Of a stretch of 64,000 nt of DNA, positions 1-13,785 are shown piece after piece. Origin of the DNA: Scedosporium boydii (Eukaryota > Ascomycota > Sordariomycetes > Microascales > Microascaceae); contig NJFT01000167.1 in the NCBI GenBank assembly GCA_002221725.1, positions 26,767 through 90,766 of the forward strand, read 5' to 3'. The stretch's first letter is position 1; each line of letters opens with the position of its first letter. The notes beneath the pieces were generated by a model. It did no database searches. It worked only from the letters and a program-made list of their open reading frames with translations, and was not told the origin of the DNA. The position numbers were made by a program, and so were the translations under genes.

Positions 1-3000
1 AACTCATCCCTCGAAGAGGGATTGTAATCGTATTACCGGATATGGAGAAAATTAACTCCAGGGATTTCGTAGTATAAGTAAGGACCCGAAGAGCGTGAGA
101 GAACAAAAGAAAAAAATTGGACAGGCGAGGATCGCCGGGAGACCTGCAAGGGTTCGAGTTCCAGTTCGAATTCGATACTTCGAGAAGCATACACAAAATG
201 TGACCGAGATGCCGTATTTGGCTCATCAATCGGTGATTGAGGTGTGTACCCGTTTAGAGACTATGCTGATGTCCCAAAGTCCAGGGCATAATATATCATT
301 TCTTCGGGTCCAATGAAGGAGACAGGGGGCCTTCGACAAGGACAAACAAAGGTCGGCCAGCCATACTACGGCCCATATTGGCCTCAAGCGTCCCGGCTCG
401 CCCGAGAGTTGGATTCCGGATGGAACATTCTTCCCAATGATACCGATCAAATCTCTTTGCACCCCTGCTAGTGCCTTGTTTCCACCCCTATATTCCTTCC
501 TTGTCCACGTTGGATTTCCACAGATTGCGATTTATCGGTAGGTCCTGCGGCAAAAAGCAAGGGACTCTTTTCGTTTATTCGCCCAGGCTTTGCCCCTCCA
601 TCAATTAGTGAAAAAAAGAAAAAAAGAAAAAAAAAGGAACCCCGCGCCGTCTGCTGACGTCCGCGAAAAGTGTCTTCGTTTGCGGCTTTCACGAGCTTCT
701 GGAAGCTCAATTGTTCATCCGCGATGATCTGCCCAAGCATCTGAGGGTTGCAGCTCGAACCTTCCGAGGAATCTCCTTAATGTTACAGTGCACACAGTAC
801 GGACTAGTGAGTGCAGTACCCTAAAGCTACACTAGCGTAGGGTCGGTAGTGTTTGTACCTCTCACCTTTACGGTGGGGTTCCTCATATGTGTTTCGACGC
901 TAATGACCTGGAGCGAGGGGTCCGGAACAGTGTGTAGCGTTCCAACGCACAGTAGGGCGATGGCGCCCTTCCTGCTCTCGTGGTGCTGTGACGCTAGTAC
1001 TGCTAGCACCATGGAGCTATTACGCCTCGGTGATCAGAGCTACTCTGGGGCATATAGTGTGAGCACTAGAACAGAATACTGTACAATTGAACCCCGCCAT
1101 TTTCTTCTTTAGCACCACCAAAAAGCTGGGTCTTGGTTTAAATTTCGACTTGATTCCCCACTGACGAAGACCTCATTAAGCCCGAAAGGAGAGCTTGCAG
1201 CATTCGGGACTATGGGGTAATACACAATGGGACATAAAACGACCCGATTTACCTCGTAAACGTGTCTCTCTGGACAAATTTGGAAAGAGGGAAGCAAAAA
1301 TGTAATGACGGGACGGCAGAGATGGGGCGTCTCAGAAAGCGGGCTGTATAATGGCAGGCGTGTGTAATTATGGGATTACGGCGCAAACGACAATTCGTCT
1401 CCGATGGAAGTTGAAGCCTTGGTGCCTTCATATTACGTTCGGCCGAGGCATGAAATCAAAAAAAAAGTAAGGGGTGAAAAAAGAAAAGAGAGAGAGAGTG
1501 AGAGGGAAAAAAAGGGAAGACGGAAAATTCATATACCTAGCCGAAAGGAAAAGCCCTAAGACGTGGACGTCCTGTTCAAGGGCCTCCCCCCGCATAATCC
1601 GGTTGTCCGCTCTCTGTCATTTGGTGTCGACAGCCAGCCCAGGAACAGGCATCCCAGGCTTTCGTAATCGCGGCTCTGTTGGAGTCACCAGACCTCAGTG
1701 GGATAATTCAGTTCTTGGACTTTGGGGCAGGTGACGGGAAACTGAGAGCAGGGCCGAACCAAACAATTGATGCGCTCGCTCCCGAGGTGCAGAATCATAG
1801 TATGATTCCTGTGCGTGAAGCTACATGAAGCTCGAATCAGGGCATGTCTCGACGTTGTTCATTGCTCAACTGGGAAAGGAGGGAGAGGAGAGGGGCAAGG
1901 AGATGGGGCAAAGATGCCAGACTGGGATAGTGGGGTCCCAGCTTCACCTCGAGAAATTGGATGTATCTTGTACACGACCGAGTACAAAGTACTTGTCCAG
2001 GCATCGCACATTTCGACGACTTTGAATCCTGTCCCTTGCGACCAACTGAAGACCGAGGTCCTTGCTGCTGAACAGGAAAATGCGATACGAAGGAAATGCC
2101 CAGCCTCGATTTGCATGCCAACGAATTGACCTGACCAGGGGTGGTAGTGGTCGGAGGGAATCCACACACACCTTTCTTTCACCCTGCTGCAGCTCGAACA
2201 ATCCCTATTCATCTGTTGGACAACAGAGATCAGGGATCAAAGATCAGGAGGGAAATAGTCGGACATTGTTGGTCAAATGCCTCGCCTCCCAAAAGCCTCA
2301 ACTCGCTTGCGTTCGTCTGTCTAATACTATAGCAATTGGCAATTGCCCCTCTGTTGACATCCAGGAAGTTAAACTTTCGCATGAGCGCATGACAGGGTTC
2401 CTAAACTTTTTTTTCCTTCTTTGTGGCTTCATTACCCCTCCAAAAATGCCCCTCGTCTTCCTTCCACGTTTCGTCATAACCCCAATGTTCCTTTCTCGAG
2501 CTCCTCAAACTCAAAATAGCTCGGTGCCTTGGTCGCACAGTGGCGTTTTTTGGTCCCTTTTTTGGTGCCTTCTTCGGTGTGAAACATGTTGTTAGTCTAC
2601 ACCTTCCCGAAGAATAGCCTCGAAAAAGGGGGCCAGACGTCGACAAATAGAGGGGTCCACAAAAATCCAGAGAAGATGAACAATGGAAAGGGTGAATCAT
2701 TGACTCCGAAGTACGAAGTATTATTCTGCTCTTGTCTACGAGGGAAATCAGAGAGACCTAGATCCCAATCAGTTTTTGCCTCGTCCCAAAGCAGAAGACA
2801 TTTGAGGGCTAGACAGGGAATCAGATACCAATAGTTGCATCCTTTTGGGGCGAGTGCTACGTATTTGATGTACACGATCCAACTGAGCACTTGGATGTGG
2901 ATGAGCAACGAGGTGCTCGGCTGCGCTTCGCTTGCCTTGTCAGCCAGTACATCCCTTGCGCTAGGTGACGGGTACTGACACGGGGACTTGTGCGGGAAAC

Positions 3001-5791
3001 TCGGGCTCCCGCTGGTTGAATGAGTTCTAAACTGATCCAGAGAACATCGAAATGATAGAGACCCACGAGTCCACTACCTCGTACAGTGTGGTATCTGGGA
3101 GTTTGACCGGAGAACCATGTCATAAGTTGCCCGCTAATATGGGTGCCAATCTCTCTTGTCCATATCACTCTCTACAGTGCAGACACGGACCTACTTCGTA
3201 GGTGTGCCAGATCGTGTACGAAAGTATTAGTGTACGAGGCGACTTAAACTAGTCATTTGATGTCACAACCACCTTCAGCTCCACGCGTAACCTGCGGCGC
3301 TTCGGGCCTATGGGGCGCGTTGCCCCAGGTATAAGATACATTGACACGCTCTCGGTTCTCACTAGCCTGCTTCGTAGGCTCTTGACCCAGGTATACAAGT
3401 ACACTAATATGTATCAGTGTAGTGAAGGAGCTTGGCGGACACGGAGCGGAGCCCCCAGGCTAAACTAAAGGGGGAAATTTGAGTACCCTCTTTTGATCTA
3501 CATTAACGAAGTCTGGGAGGTACAACTATACATAAACTAATACTTAGTACAACCCAGCGCAATTTCACTTCCCACCCCCCAAGCAACCGGCAACGCCCAT
3601 TGCCATCCGCGTTGGCGTTGGTCCTTGGAACACCCTCCACTTTCTCCAGATCTCTGCGATGGCCTATCCACGCATGCTTTTTTCCTCTAATTCCCCTTCC
3701 TTCTTGATATACCACACATTCTCCTGGATAGTAATATTAGATGAAAATTTTTCCTTCCTTTCTAACCCCTGTATTGCCCCTAGCTGTATCAAAAATAGCA
3801 CACCCTTTCCTCCTTGCTTCGCAGCCGAAGAGGATCAGATATTTCCCTTTGGTTCGGGAATGAAGGAACGCGATCGAGATGATCCGCAGCCCTTCCATGT
3901 CCGAGGTCGTAGTAGTGGAATAATAGTGTGCGTCTTGGTGAAAGCCTCCTGTCGAATTGTCCACGCAATATCCACGAGCGGATGTGTGCGTCGCATCCGT
4001 CCCTCCGTCCCTCCCTTTCCTTTCCCTTTTCCATGATCAACCTCGGTCGCCTGTCCATGCTTCGCTTTGTATTCTTGTCGTTTACTTGTGCGTGCAATTG
4101 CCATCTACCCTGTTCGTTCCATCGCGCAACTTTTTTCTTTTTTATTATTTTTCTCTCCCCCGCCCCCTCCTTCTCCCCGCAATCAAAAATCCCAGTCAGC
4201 AGGCAGAAAATCGATGTGCTGGCCCCTTCTTCTACTCTCATACTACTAATATGTGGACGAAAATAGGGAACCCGTTTTCGGTATTGTGTCATTGGACCTA
4301 ATAGTTGGGAAATATGATGCTGTGGGCTAGTAGCTTCCTGCAGTGTAGCAGAACCACCAAGCATTGAAGAAGAGCGAGCGAGTCGTGGATGGAGGCGAAG
4401 ATGCCACTTCTCCCGTTCCCCGCTGTGGTCGAAAAAAGACAGCCCCGCAATGCTCTTCCAACAGCTTTTAGTGTGCTGCTGCTGTACACAGAGTGTGGTG
4501 ATAGACGAAGTCGCGAAAAGGGTACAAGGCCGAAGTCAGGTCAAGCAGGAGCTGCGCCTGTAATTGGATGTATGGGGTACAAGACCCGTGCTAGGACGAA
4601 ACGGGCGAGACCAAACGGAGACGGTGCAATGGCCTGCGAAGTAGTGGATGCGGGAGTGGAGTGGTTGCTCGGGACGAAGCACTCAAGTCGCTTGTCCTCG
4701 TAGGCCCAGCTCAGTGGGCACAATCAGGACGACCAAGGTTCCAGCTGCCAAAACAAGCAATCCCGGCGCCACAGTACAAAGACTCCAAGTAGCTGTCAGT
4801 CTCAAACACGGGATTCCCTATTCGAAATTGGGTATCAGGTACAAATTATCAGGTATCACCAGCCTCCCGTGACGACCCTTGTTCTGGTGGTAATTGGGCA
4901 AAGGAATGCCAATGAATGCGTGAATGTCGTGTCCAGGATAATCGCTGCCGAGGTACCTCGTACCGAAATGCCACACAGAATGTACTCCGTATTACTCAGT
5001 GTCCAAAGTACCCTCGCTCCTCCCACCCCTCCAAACCAGCACATTGGTTTTTCGCTCCCTCCACTGAGAAGGTAACTTCTCGTGCTGTGTCTGCGTCTGT
5101 GTCGCTGTCCTGGTCGCTCTGCTCTCTCTCTCTGGGTGGCTCCTTCCCACCCCAAGCCCACGCCCCCCTCCCTCTGCCAGATTTCCAGAAAATATCCCCC
5201 TCCCCCCACTCCCTTTCAACTTTCCCATCCATCTCCCCTTCTCGACAATCCTCATCTTCACCATCCATCTGCGCCCATCATATCATCGTCTTGCGGTCGT
5301 TTTTAAACCCTCGACGTCTGCCTTCTAATTGCCTTGTCGACTGAAGACAAGTCCTCAACGACACTCCCTTCCCGTCGGAAATCCCCCTCTCGCAACACAT
5401 CACCAGTTTTCCACCTCCAGCTTCGGAATCTTCGTCCCTAATACCACACCCCTTCACCTTTTTCCCCCCTCCCCCTCTCCCCCATTCATAATATTGGTTC
5501 CATGACCAGAATATCGACAAATCCAATGATCAACTACACAATCGAGTCTACCGAAGACGCACTTTAAATCCCACGGGAGCGCGTGCGAGCGAGGAGCCCA
5601 CCCTTGTCAGGCGATTTCAACCATCGTGCTGAGTTGCGTCGGCCGTTTCTTGGAGAGCAGAGAACATTGTTGAGACAATCACGAATCACCACACATTGCG
5701 CTACGGCTATCGAGAGAGAGATAATACACCTGTTGCCCTCGTATACCCCTTACGACAACAGTCCATCAACCCCATCAATCCATTTCACAAG
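1..5791. other. Gene-poor region upstream of the C2H2 regulator
   Basis: I see no convincing gene here. Open frames are short, overlap on both strands and lack recognisable motifs. The stretch contains TACGAAGTA-type elements at 2712-2720 and 3192-3200, a related TACTCCGTA at 4983-4991, and long pyrimidine-rich tracts at about 4000-4200 and 5085-5560. The second tract is typical of a fungal promoter or 5' leader and probably belongs to the gene starting at 5792. Confidence 0.6.
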
Positions 5792-8527
5792 ATGCCCGGC
5801 GCAAGCGTGGCGACCCTGCCCCCAGCGGCAGCATCAACAACTGCGCCTAGGAAAACTTCACTCGCGCCAGAGCGGAAATACAAATGCCAATTCTGTAACA
5901 GAGCTTTTAGCAGGAGTGAACACCGCAGCAGGCACGAGCGATCACGTACGTTTCCTTTTCTCTTACCAGTTGGCTCTTTGGACCCGTTCCCGAGGATTAT
6001 AGTTTCCCCCCCTCAAGCGTCCTTGAGGGGTAGCACACTACACTAGGACGAGCTTCCCCCGCTCATCCGATTCGAACTACCGACCCCCCTCCTGGGCCAC
6101 GAGACCTATCCTTCCATCAAAGAAAACCCCTCTAGTATCATTATGGCGGCCTTTCAATGCTCCTTGCGGTGTATTCTTGCGACGAACTGACATGTTATGA
6201 TTTTTTTTTTTTTAGACACCAAGGAACGACCATTCAAGTGCATGAAGTGTAGAAGCACTTTCGTGCGACGCGACCTCCTCCTTCGACACGACCGAACAGT
6301 GCACGCCAAAGACGGCGGCATCCCTCTCCACAGCGATGGCAAGCGTCGTGCCGGTCCCAAGACGAGGGCCATTGCCACTCCCTCCAAGCCGGCCATTGCC
6401 ATTGACACAGCCACGATAGAGCAGCAACAGATGGAAACCTCTGGCGATGCCATCTTCGACGTCGAGGCTGCCGCGATGCTTGTTGCGGATCTCTCGCGTG
6501 CCGGATCTTACGAGGGCAGCAACTCCATGGACTACACATCGACGAACATGGAACAGACCGTGACCTACCCTTCAGGTGCTATTGCCATCCCCCAAGCCCA
6601 GCAGGTCCAGTGGGACAATTTCATGCCCCAGTCCATTTCCGAGGCCAAGGCGCACTCGATCACTTCCAGCACCTCGGGATCTTTTGAGTCTCAGCAGTCC
6701 TTCAGCAGTTCTAGCACTGTGCAACCTCACGCCAGCCAGCTTCTCTCAATTAGCGGCCAGAATTGCAACGGTCTTGTCCCTGCCCTTCAGTCCATGATCA
6801 ACTCGCTCCCTCGGTCTGGCGCCAACACGCCTGTACCTCAATCCCCCAGCGTCCTCTCCAATGCCAACGCAGGATTCAAGGCGCCTCAGGTCAACAGCGA
6901 TGACGAACGCAACATGATCCTGGACAACATTCGCGCCCATGACACAGAGCGTGCAATACCTGAGGGCTTCAGACTCCCTAGCCAGGCTTCGCTGAACCGC
7001 TACCTGTCGACGTACTTTGGCCACTTCCACCATCACTTGCCATTCTTGCACCCCGCCTCTTTCAACCCCACCCAGGTCTCGCCTCCCTTGCTGCTCGCTG
7101 TGCTTAGCATAGGTGCTCTGTACGCGTTCGACCAGGACCAGGCCTACCTGCTCCACATCGGATCCAAGATCCTTGTGAACCAGTTCCTCCAGCACAAGGA
7201 GAACTTCAGTTCCCGCAAGGTACCTCTCTGGACGATGCAGAGCTCCCTGCTCAACATGATCTTTGCCAGCTGGAGCGGCGACCCGAAGGGATTGGAGTGG
7301 GCCTGCTCGATTAAGAGTCTGCTGGCAAACATGGTGGCGGGTAACCGGTACGAACTGAAGCTGCGCCAAGAAGCACGTGGAGACCAGCAGCCCACTCGAG
7401 CTGAGTGGGTTGAGGACGAGGGCTGCCGCCGAACCTACTACGCCGTCTACATCTTCTTTGGCCTGCTCACGCTCACTTACAACCACACTCCGGCCATCAA
7501 TTTCAACGAATTTGAGGACCTCCAGCTTCCCTCTACCGAGGCGCTTTGGAACCTCAAGGTCACAGATGAGGCTTCGTGGAAGGAGCAGCTCGCCAACAGC
7601 ACTGCGGCCACCTTCATGGAGGCGCACGACAATCTCTTCCAGGGCGAGAAGATTCGGTACAGCGCGTTCGCCACCCGTGTTATGATCAACGCGCTGTTCC
7701 TCGAAGTGTGGTACCACAAGCGCAGCCCCGAGGCTCTTCAGGACGTCGTCACCGAGTACAAGCTCCGTCTCGCGCTCGAGACCTGGGAGAAGTCGCTCGA
7801 CCTCTGCGAGCCAGAGGCGGTGATCATTCCGCTCAGCGCGCCTCACAAGGGTCACCCGCTCTTGTTCAACGCGACGGCTATGTACCGCAACGCCCGCGCC
7901 CGTCTCGAGGTTGACCTCAAGACTGTTCAGGAGGCCCTCCGATACCACGACTCGTATGAGGTAGCGGCGGCCATGTCTCATGCCAGGGATCGCGTGAAGC
8001 GCTCCAACGAGATGCTCAAGGTCATTCAAGAATGCTACAACTGCATCGAGACAGCCGTCATGCAGGGAGTCCGTTGGGTCGCGCGAACCTCGCCGACAAA
8101 CTGGAGCGTCGAGCACCCGTTGTGCGGCATGGATCTCATGATCATCCTCTCGCTCTGGCTGTATCGTCTGGAACATGACGAGGAGCCTGCTACGCCTGAG
8201 GAACTGGCCATGTACAACAAGGTCCGCCAGCTCTTCGAGAGGGAGCTCGATGACCCCGCGTACGCCTCCCAGCTCAGCTCTGTCGTTGCCAAGCTTTGGG
8301 GATCTATGTTGGATGAAGTGGTTGTTTGGGGGTAAGTTAACAGTTCTCGCTGCTGCTGGATCAGTACCGTGACTAACATCTTAACCAGCATCACCCGTCT
8401 CATCGGTGAATCCTTCCGACACCATTCTCAAGCCCTAGTTGGCTATGTTGACGACGTTGAAGCGTCCTCGAATGCTTCGACACCTTCGATGATTTCGCAA
8501 GGTGCCGACGAGGATAGCGTGTATTAG
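5792..8527 (+). CDS. C2H2 zinc finger / fungal-specific transcription factor domain regulator
   Basis: Predicted nuclear DNA-binding regulator of 802 aa. Exons are 5792-5945, 6216-8331 and 8389-8527; both introns are GT-AG and the total is 2409 nt. Splicing the first intron, which ends in a long T-tract before TAG, restores the join between two classic zinc fingers: finger 1 uses C32, C35, H48, H52, a linker containing TKERPF follows, and finger 2 uses C60, C63, H76, H81. Residues about 85-300 are Ser/Gln/Pro-rich and probably disordered. From about residue 310 the sequence matches the fungal_trans fold (PF04082 type), starting near LNRYLSTYFGHFHHHLPFLHP. This C2H2 plus fungal_trans architecture is common in Pezizomycotina; the target genes cannot be read from sequence. 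The start is the first ATG in frame with the fingers. No metabolic cluster adjoins it. Confidence 0.92.
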
Positions 8528-11500
8528 TGACGACAGAGCAAATGATTCCCGTTTCCTTTTTTTCCTTTTCTTTTTCTTTTTTTTTTCCACATTTCCTTTC
8601 TTTCCTTTTTCTCTTTCCTAAAGTCTGGACCGCAATGCGTTTGATTCCCAGTGATTTTCTTTGCGTATGCGGCGGGCTTTCTCCTTGTGTCATTTTCCTT
8701 TTTTTTTTTTTCTTTTTTTCTTCCTTGCATATACCTCTCTGTTACCTGATTTTTGGCTCTTTTCAGCTCGTGTTTAAGTTTCCTAACGTTTCCTTGCGTC
8801 TCTACTTAGCATCTCCTTATTTTCCTTGTTTCCTTTGTTGTCTAGTCATCCTTTCTCTCTTATTTTCCATTTCAACGCAAGGCGGAAAGGCGTGTGGGTC
8901 GGTCGGAGTTGGCTGCTTTAGATCTCTCCGTAAACCCTCGTAGGCTCCGGGTCCCCTCCGTTTGGTTGTCCAAGCTCTAATGGCGATTCGGGCGCTGTCT
9001 GAGGGACTACGGGAGGTCGGTTCTACCTTGTGTTCGCATACAGTCTCGGCATTATCATGGTTGGTGAATTTTCATGCTTGGGGATTTTCCAGGGAAGCAA
9101 ATAGGTCAGGAAATTTGGACCACAGGACGGACTTTACAGGAACAGTGCAAAGGGTCCTGCTTGTGTGGGCAACTTGGGTTATAACAAGCGCGGCGTGCAA
9201 TAGACAGCGGCGCTACCTAATGACCTGCGTGAGCAGGGAATGTTGGCTGGTCCATAACTGGGTTTCTCGTCGGATTTTTCCTATTTTTCTTCTTCGAACA
9301 CTCTTTGTTTCTCTCTTCTCTTTTTTTCCTTTTCTCTTTTCTACTCTATTCGACTACTCTTCTCTCCTGTGTTTTTATTAGTTTGAGAAACTTTACCGAT
9401 CTATTAATCCCTTGTTACAATTACCTGGATCTCTCTCTCTCACTCTCTCTACTTCCATTTCTTACAGCTCATTTACTTGTCCTCGTTCTCTATGCGATGA
9501 AATTTGTTGCCTTCTCCTCTGGACCCGTTTCTGTTTTAGCCGAAGCGTTTTTAACTCTAAGGGTCGCCTCTCCTTATACTTGATCTCTTTGTCTCTTCTG
9601 TCTTCATTTCTTAGTCTCCGTTTCTCCTTATTCTCTTCTTATCGTCTCTACCCTGTTCTAGTGTCGCCGTTATTTCCTCGCTTCCCACTTCTCTTTTTTT
9701 TTCTCGAAGTTCCTTCCTCCTTTGTTAGATACCTTTGTCAGGATACGAGCAGGCAGATTGTCTTATTACCACACCCGGCAGTAGCAGGGCAACCTGAGAT
9801 TCGTTGCTGTCCGCGCTCTTTACGTCTTTTTCTTTTCCTTTGGACTTTCCCCAACCGGTTTTTTTTGGTTTCATGGCATGGTAGTGGGAAAGGGAAAGAA
9901 ATAAGAAGCGGGAAAGAGCGAGGTCAAGTGGGAGGAGGTTATCGATACGCAGGGAAGGTATGGTAGGCCATTGTACTCAATGTTTCTGTCCTCGATTGCG
10001 AAGGAACACTTGAGAGCAAAGCCGCGGATGTTCTTTGTCTCGGGGAAATTGATACTTGGATGGAAGGGATCCTTCTTTTCTTTTATTCTTAATTCCGCTC
10101 ATCTTTCCTATGTCTATGTTTCGTTTCCTGTTTCTCAAATCTCCTTGCGCGTTTGGCAAAAGCGCATCGTGTATAGATATTAAGCAGCGTCTTTGTTGGC
10201 GAGTCGTATAGCATTTCCTCTAGCAATAACCGCCAGGGTTTTCTCTGCTCCAATTGTTCCTCTCCCGTTTTTTTTTTTTGCCATTTGCGCGAATTGTAAG
10301 TGTCTTATCGGTATCATAGACCTACTTCGTATGAGGGGGCCACCTTCTGTCTCGACTGTCGTAATCGGGTACATCTTTGTATCTGCTTCACATGTTCCTG
10401 GGATGTTGGTTCCCCCGCCCACGAGATCGTACCACTTTTCGTACACTCGGACGGCAACCTTGTCTCGGGAAGGAGGAGCCTCACAGGGGACTGAGGATGT
10501 AGGTCGAAGCATACCTCGGTACCAGATATGGTGTGAGTGGTGCAGGCTGCAGTTCCTCGACGAATTGTAAGTGAGGTAGTCTTCATTGAGGAAGGCATTT
10601 CTGGACTGGGGGTTCGTAGCTTCCCCTGACTGGGGACGGAAACGCGGAGATTAAGAGGCTTGTATCAAGTAGACTTTCACAAGGTATTGTCCTTGCCCCG
10701 GTCGTGCGGTAATTACAAAGTCGTGCTTGGTAAAAATTGTATTGATCTTGGTCAGAGCTCTTGAATGATGCAGTCGATGAAGTTCGCAGCATCGATCTGC
10801 TAGTGTTCGTTGAGTATCCATCTGGCGAAATATCATGGGGCAATTCGTTTGAAACGTAGTGACAAGCCACTAAGGCCCGTCATAAGTAGTCTAGTACGTA
10901 GGTAAAGATTAGGCGAATATGAGTGGAAGTCATGACAACCACGGAGGAAAGTCGGCTCCGTGAGCTGTTTCGGGGAGGGCTCTTCGGGGGCAGGCCCGTC
11001 CTCGTGTTCCTTCCACTTCCGAAGGGACGACGTTGGTACTCTCCGGGCTCCTTCTCTTGACGCGAATTGCCTCCTGCCTCGCCGTCCTCAGCAAGGCGGG
11101 TTCTTTCCTACAGGAGCGGAGACGTTCAACTACTATCGTCCTAATACCTACCTACAGAGCTACAGAGATTGCACTTGCAGATAGTTGCCTTGCCTTATCT
11201 TTGGACGCTGAAGCCATTCTTTCCTTCAACATGGAGAGCCTAAGCACTTGCTACTGCCTCTCTATGAGGAGCGGAGATGGAGATGTTTTGTTGAGATCCT
11301 GTCGTCTCCAAGATTCTCCTCTTCTTTCTCTTCTTCTCATCTTCTCTTCATCTCTTCCATTCTTCATGCAAACCTTCAATTGCTGTCTATAATCATCATC
11401 TCATTTTTGGACTCTACACGCACTTAACCACCATACATTCATCCAAATCATCGTCACCGCCTATCTATCACTGTTCGGCACTAATATCAATTTCCCCATT

Positions 11501-11606
11501 GGAGAACTCCGTGCTGCCTGTCATCTTCTTCGTCAACATCTCCCTCCCTCTGTTCACAACAACATCTTCCTCCAGATCGTGTAGTTCTATTCCCCAATAC
11601 CCTGTG
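8528..11606. other. Non-coding stretch with long T/C-rich strand bias
   Basis: No gene is supported over about 3 kb. The plus strand is strongly T/C-rich at 8545-8860 and again at 9280-9760, which yields artificial low-complexity Ser/Leu/Phe open frames. The first part may be 3' UTR of the regulator. A TACTTCGTA element sits at 10323-10331. The last 400 bp (about 11200-11606) are CT-rich and probably the promoter and leader of the GH16 gene. Confidence 0.6.
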
Positions 11607-12919
11607 ATGCTTTTCTCTGGATTGAAAAGCGTTTGTGTCGCTGCCCTTGCGGCTTCGCTAGTCCCGGCCGTCAAGGCGGACTGCGAATGTGGGTACTCTA
11701 CAACAATTGGAGATAGCAAGGAGCCGAGTGTGTTCACGGAGCTCCTCGAGTCAGACTTCACACGTGTCAACGCCCTTGGCAGCGAAACCAACTGGTTGCT
11801 TCCCGCATTCAATGTGACCAAGGAAAAGACCAACGGCTTGTACGGCTTGAACTTCCGGCCCAGCAATGTCATTACCTTTAACAACAAGAAGAAGGCGCTG
11901 TGGACCCGCACCGAAGTCACGAAGCCCGTGGTCGCCTCGGGAGATGGGCTCGAACTCGCTGTGAGCAGCAAGCTCGACCATGACATGGCGTCTGTGGCCG
12001 AGTTGGATTCTCGGCGGGCTGATCTCAAATGGGGCTCATACCGCACCAGCATGAAGTTGACAGACGTTCCCGGCACTTGTGCTGCTTTCTTTTGGGTGAG
12101 TGAAGAGCGATTGCTATTTCAAGCTACGCAGCATCCTTCTCAACGGGGTGCGGCACTTTACTGACGGAGAATGGTGAACAGTACTTCAACGAGACGCAGG
12201 AGATTGACATGGAATTCCTCTCCAAGGAGTTTGACCCCAAGGCCGGCGTGTATCCAGTCAATCTCATCGTTCAATCTCCAAAAGCCACCGAGAGCAACTA
12301 CGACGCCGTGAAGGCTGGAAATTTTATCCGTGCTGAGCTACCTTTCAATCCAACAACGGATTTCCACGAGTACCGATTTGATTTCGTCCCAGGTGAGGTA
12401 CACTTTTACGCCGATGGCAAGGTCCTCGCCAAGATCCAGGGCGCTGCGATCCCCTCGAACTCTGGACATCTGATTCTCCAGCACTGGAGCAACGGCAACA
12501 ACGTCTGGTCTGGCGGACCGCCAGCAAAGGACACCTCCGTCTCGGTCAAGTACGTCAAGGCATACTTCAACTCCACCGACGCAGGACACCAGCATGCCTC
12601 GAATGTGAGGTGTGCTCAAGCCAGGGACAAGGAGAGCTCGGTGTGCGAGATCCCAGATGTCGCAGCGGACAAGTCGGCGGAAGACTTCTTCTTTGGCAAG
12701 CTGAGACTGAACCAGACGCTCAGCAGGGCCAGGTTCAACTTCACCAACTCAAGCCTCGACATGAATGCCCGGACCAGGACCAAGAGTTTGGAGGAGGAGA
12801 AAGAAGAGAAGAAGAAAAAGAAGGAGGAGGAAGGCAGCGCGGCCGTATGGGGCGCCACCCAAGCTGGGGTGTTTGCTGTATGGACAGTGGTTTTCTCTAT
12901 GATGGTATTTGTACTATAA
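11607..12919 (+). CDS. GH16 family glucanase / wall transglycosylase, secreted and probably membrane-anchored
   Basis: Predicted 408-aa secreted glycoside hydrolase of family 16, acting on beta-glucan-type wall polymers. Exons are 11607-12095 and 12182-12919 with a GTGAGT...CAG intron. The start at 11607 gives a clean signal peptide (about residues 1-24) before a Cys-containing mature N-terminus (DCECGY). The GH16 catalytic signature E-I-D-M-E lies at residues 170-174 just after the splice junction; by family knowledge the two Glu are nucleophile and acid/base and the Asp assists. Downstream sequence (FHEYRFDF, VHFYADGKV, LILQHWSNGN) matches the beta-jellyroll core. Several N-glycosylation sequons are present. 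The tail has a Lys/Glu run (about residues 363-377) followed by a C-terminal hydrophobic stretch, suggesting a GPI signal or tail anchor. Exact substrate is not readable. Confidence 0.88.
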
Positions 12920-13425
12920 TTGCCGGGTTACTATGCAGTCTTCCACTGACCGTCTAGCTTGCATTGTTGATGATGAAGGTTTAGGAACAATAATATCGTT
13001 TGGTCGGGTACGGACGGGGTGGCGGCGGAAACGGCACTGATTGATGTACGAGTATGACGGATGGGGCTGGGAAGTTGGACGGGGGTTGCCATTGCTTATC
13101 ACGGTGTTTATCGGAATCTGCCGGTCGGCGTCGCCCTGGTTTGTCGGGGCAGGCAATGGCCACTATACCATTCGTTTTTATGCAGAATTTGGCGGATGCT
13201 CCATGAGAGGGCTGGCTTTCAATACAATAAGGGTTTAGTTTACAATTTGTCTCATGAGCACTAGAACATGTTGTGAGTGGGTGGAGTGTACTCCGTAACC
13301 TGTGGTTTCGACAGGACGAAAACATGATGGTGCCACTGTCACACGTCCGAGGTCAGGCGGGCCCTTCGTGCAGGTCCCCGGATGGATTGAGGGTGACGGG
13401 CGCTGCGGATAAACGATGGGGATGT

Positions 13426-13452
13426 GGGCAACGCGGGCAATGCGGGCAACGC
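13426..13452 (+). repeat. 9-bp tandem repeat, three copies
   Basis: Three adjacent copies of GGGCAACGC; the middle copy has one change (GGGCAATGC). It is intergenic with no evident function and could be a small minisatellite. Confidence 0.8.
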
Positions 13453-13785
13453 GAGGGATGGTCACGTACGCATTACAAAGTCTAAGGCGAGACCGGAGCC
13501 TCGAAGCAGCAAGGCCAGGGGGAGCCATGTGGTTGGAGAAAGTCAGTTGGGCGTAAGGATCAGGACGATTAGATTGTCCACGAGGGATGGGGCGCGCTAG
13601 GAGAGGCTAGAATGGATCAGAAATGGATGTGTTGAGGCGGACGACGCGGAATGAGCAGAGAACGAGACGGGATTGGAGGGGACCGGCACGCCCCAATCCG
13701 GATTTTCCTGACTTTCCTGATTAATATTGAGACGGGCTGTCAGCTTGCAGCACGATGATTCAAAGCTGACATTCTTGATGGGGGG

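Noticed and set aside
146..166. GGTTCGAGTTCC, resembling a tRNA B box
   Set aside because: There is no A box, acceptor stem or anticodon stem at the right spacing. Similar words near 54890 and 63170 fail the same test.
6746..8176. 476-codon minus-strand frame opposite the C2H2 regulator
   Set aside because: It is antisense to a convincing multi-exon gene; the open frame is a by-product of the GC-rich third positions of the real gene.
9412..9966. 184-codon plus-strand frame rich in Ser/Leu/Phe
   Set aside because: It comes from a pyrimidine-rich tract, has a non-ATG start and low complexity, and shows no domain-like content.
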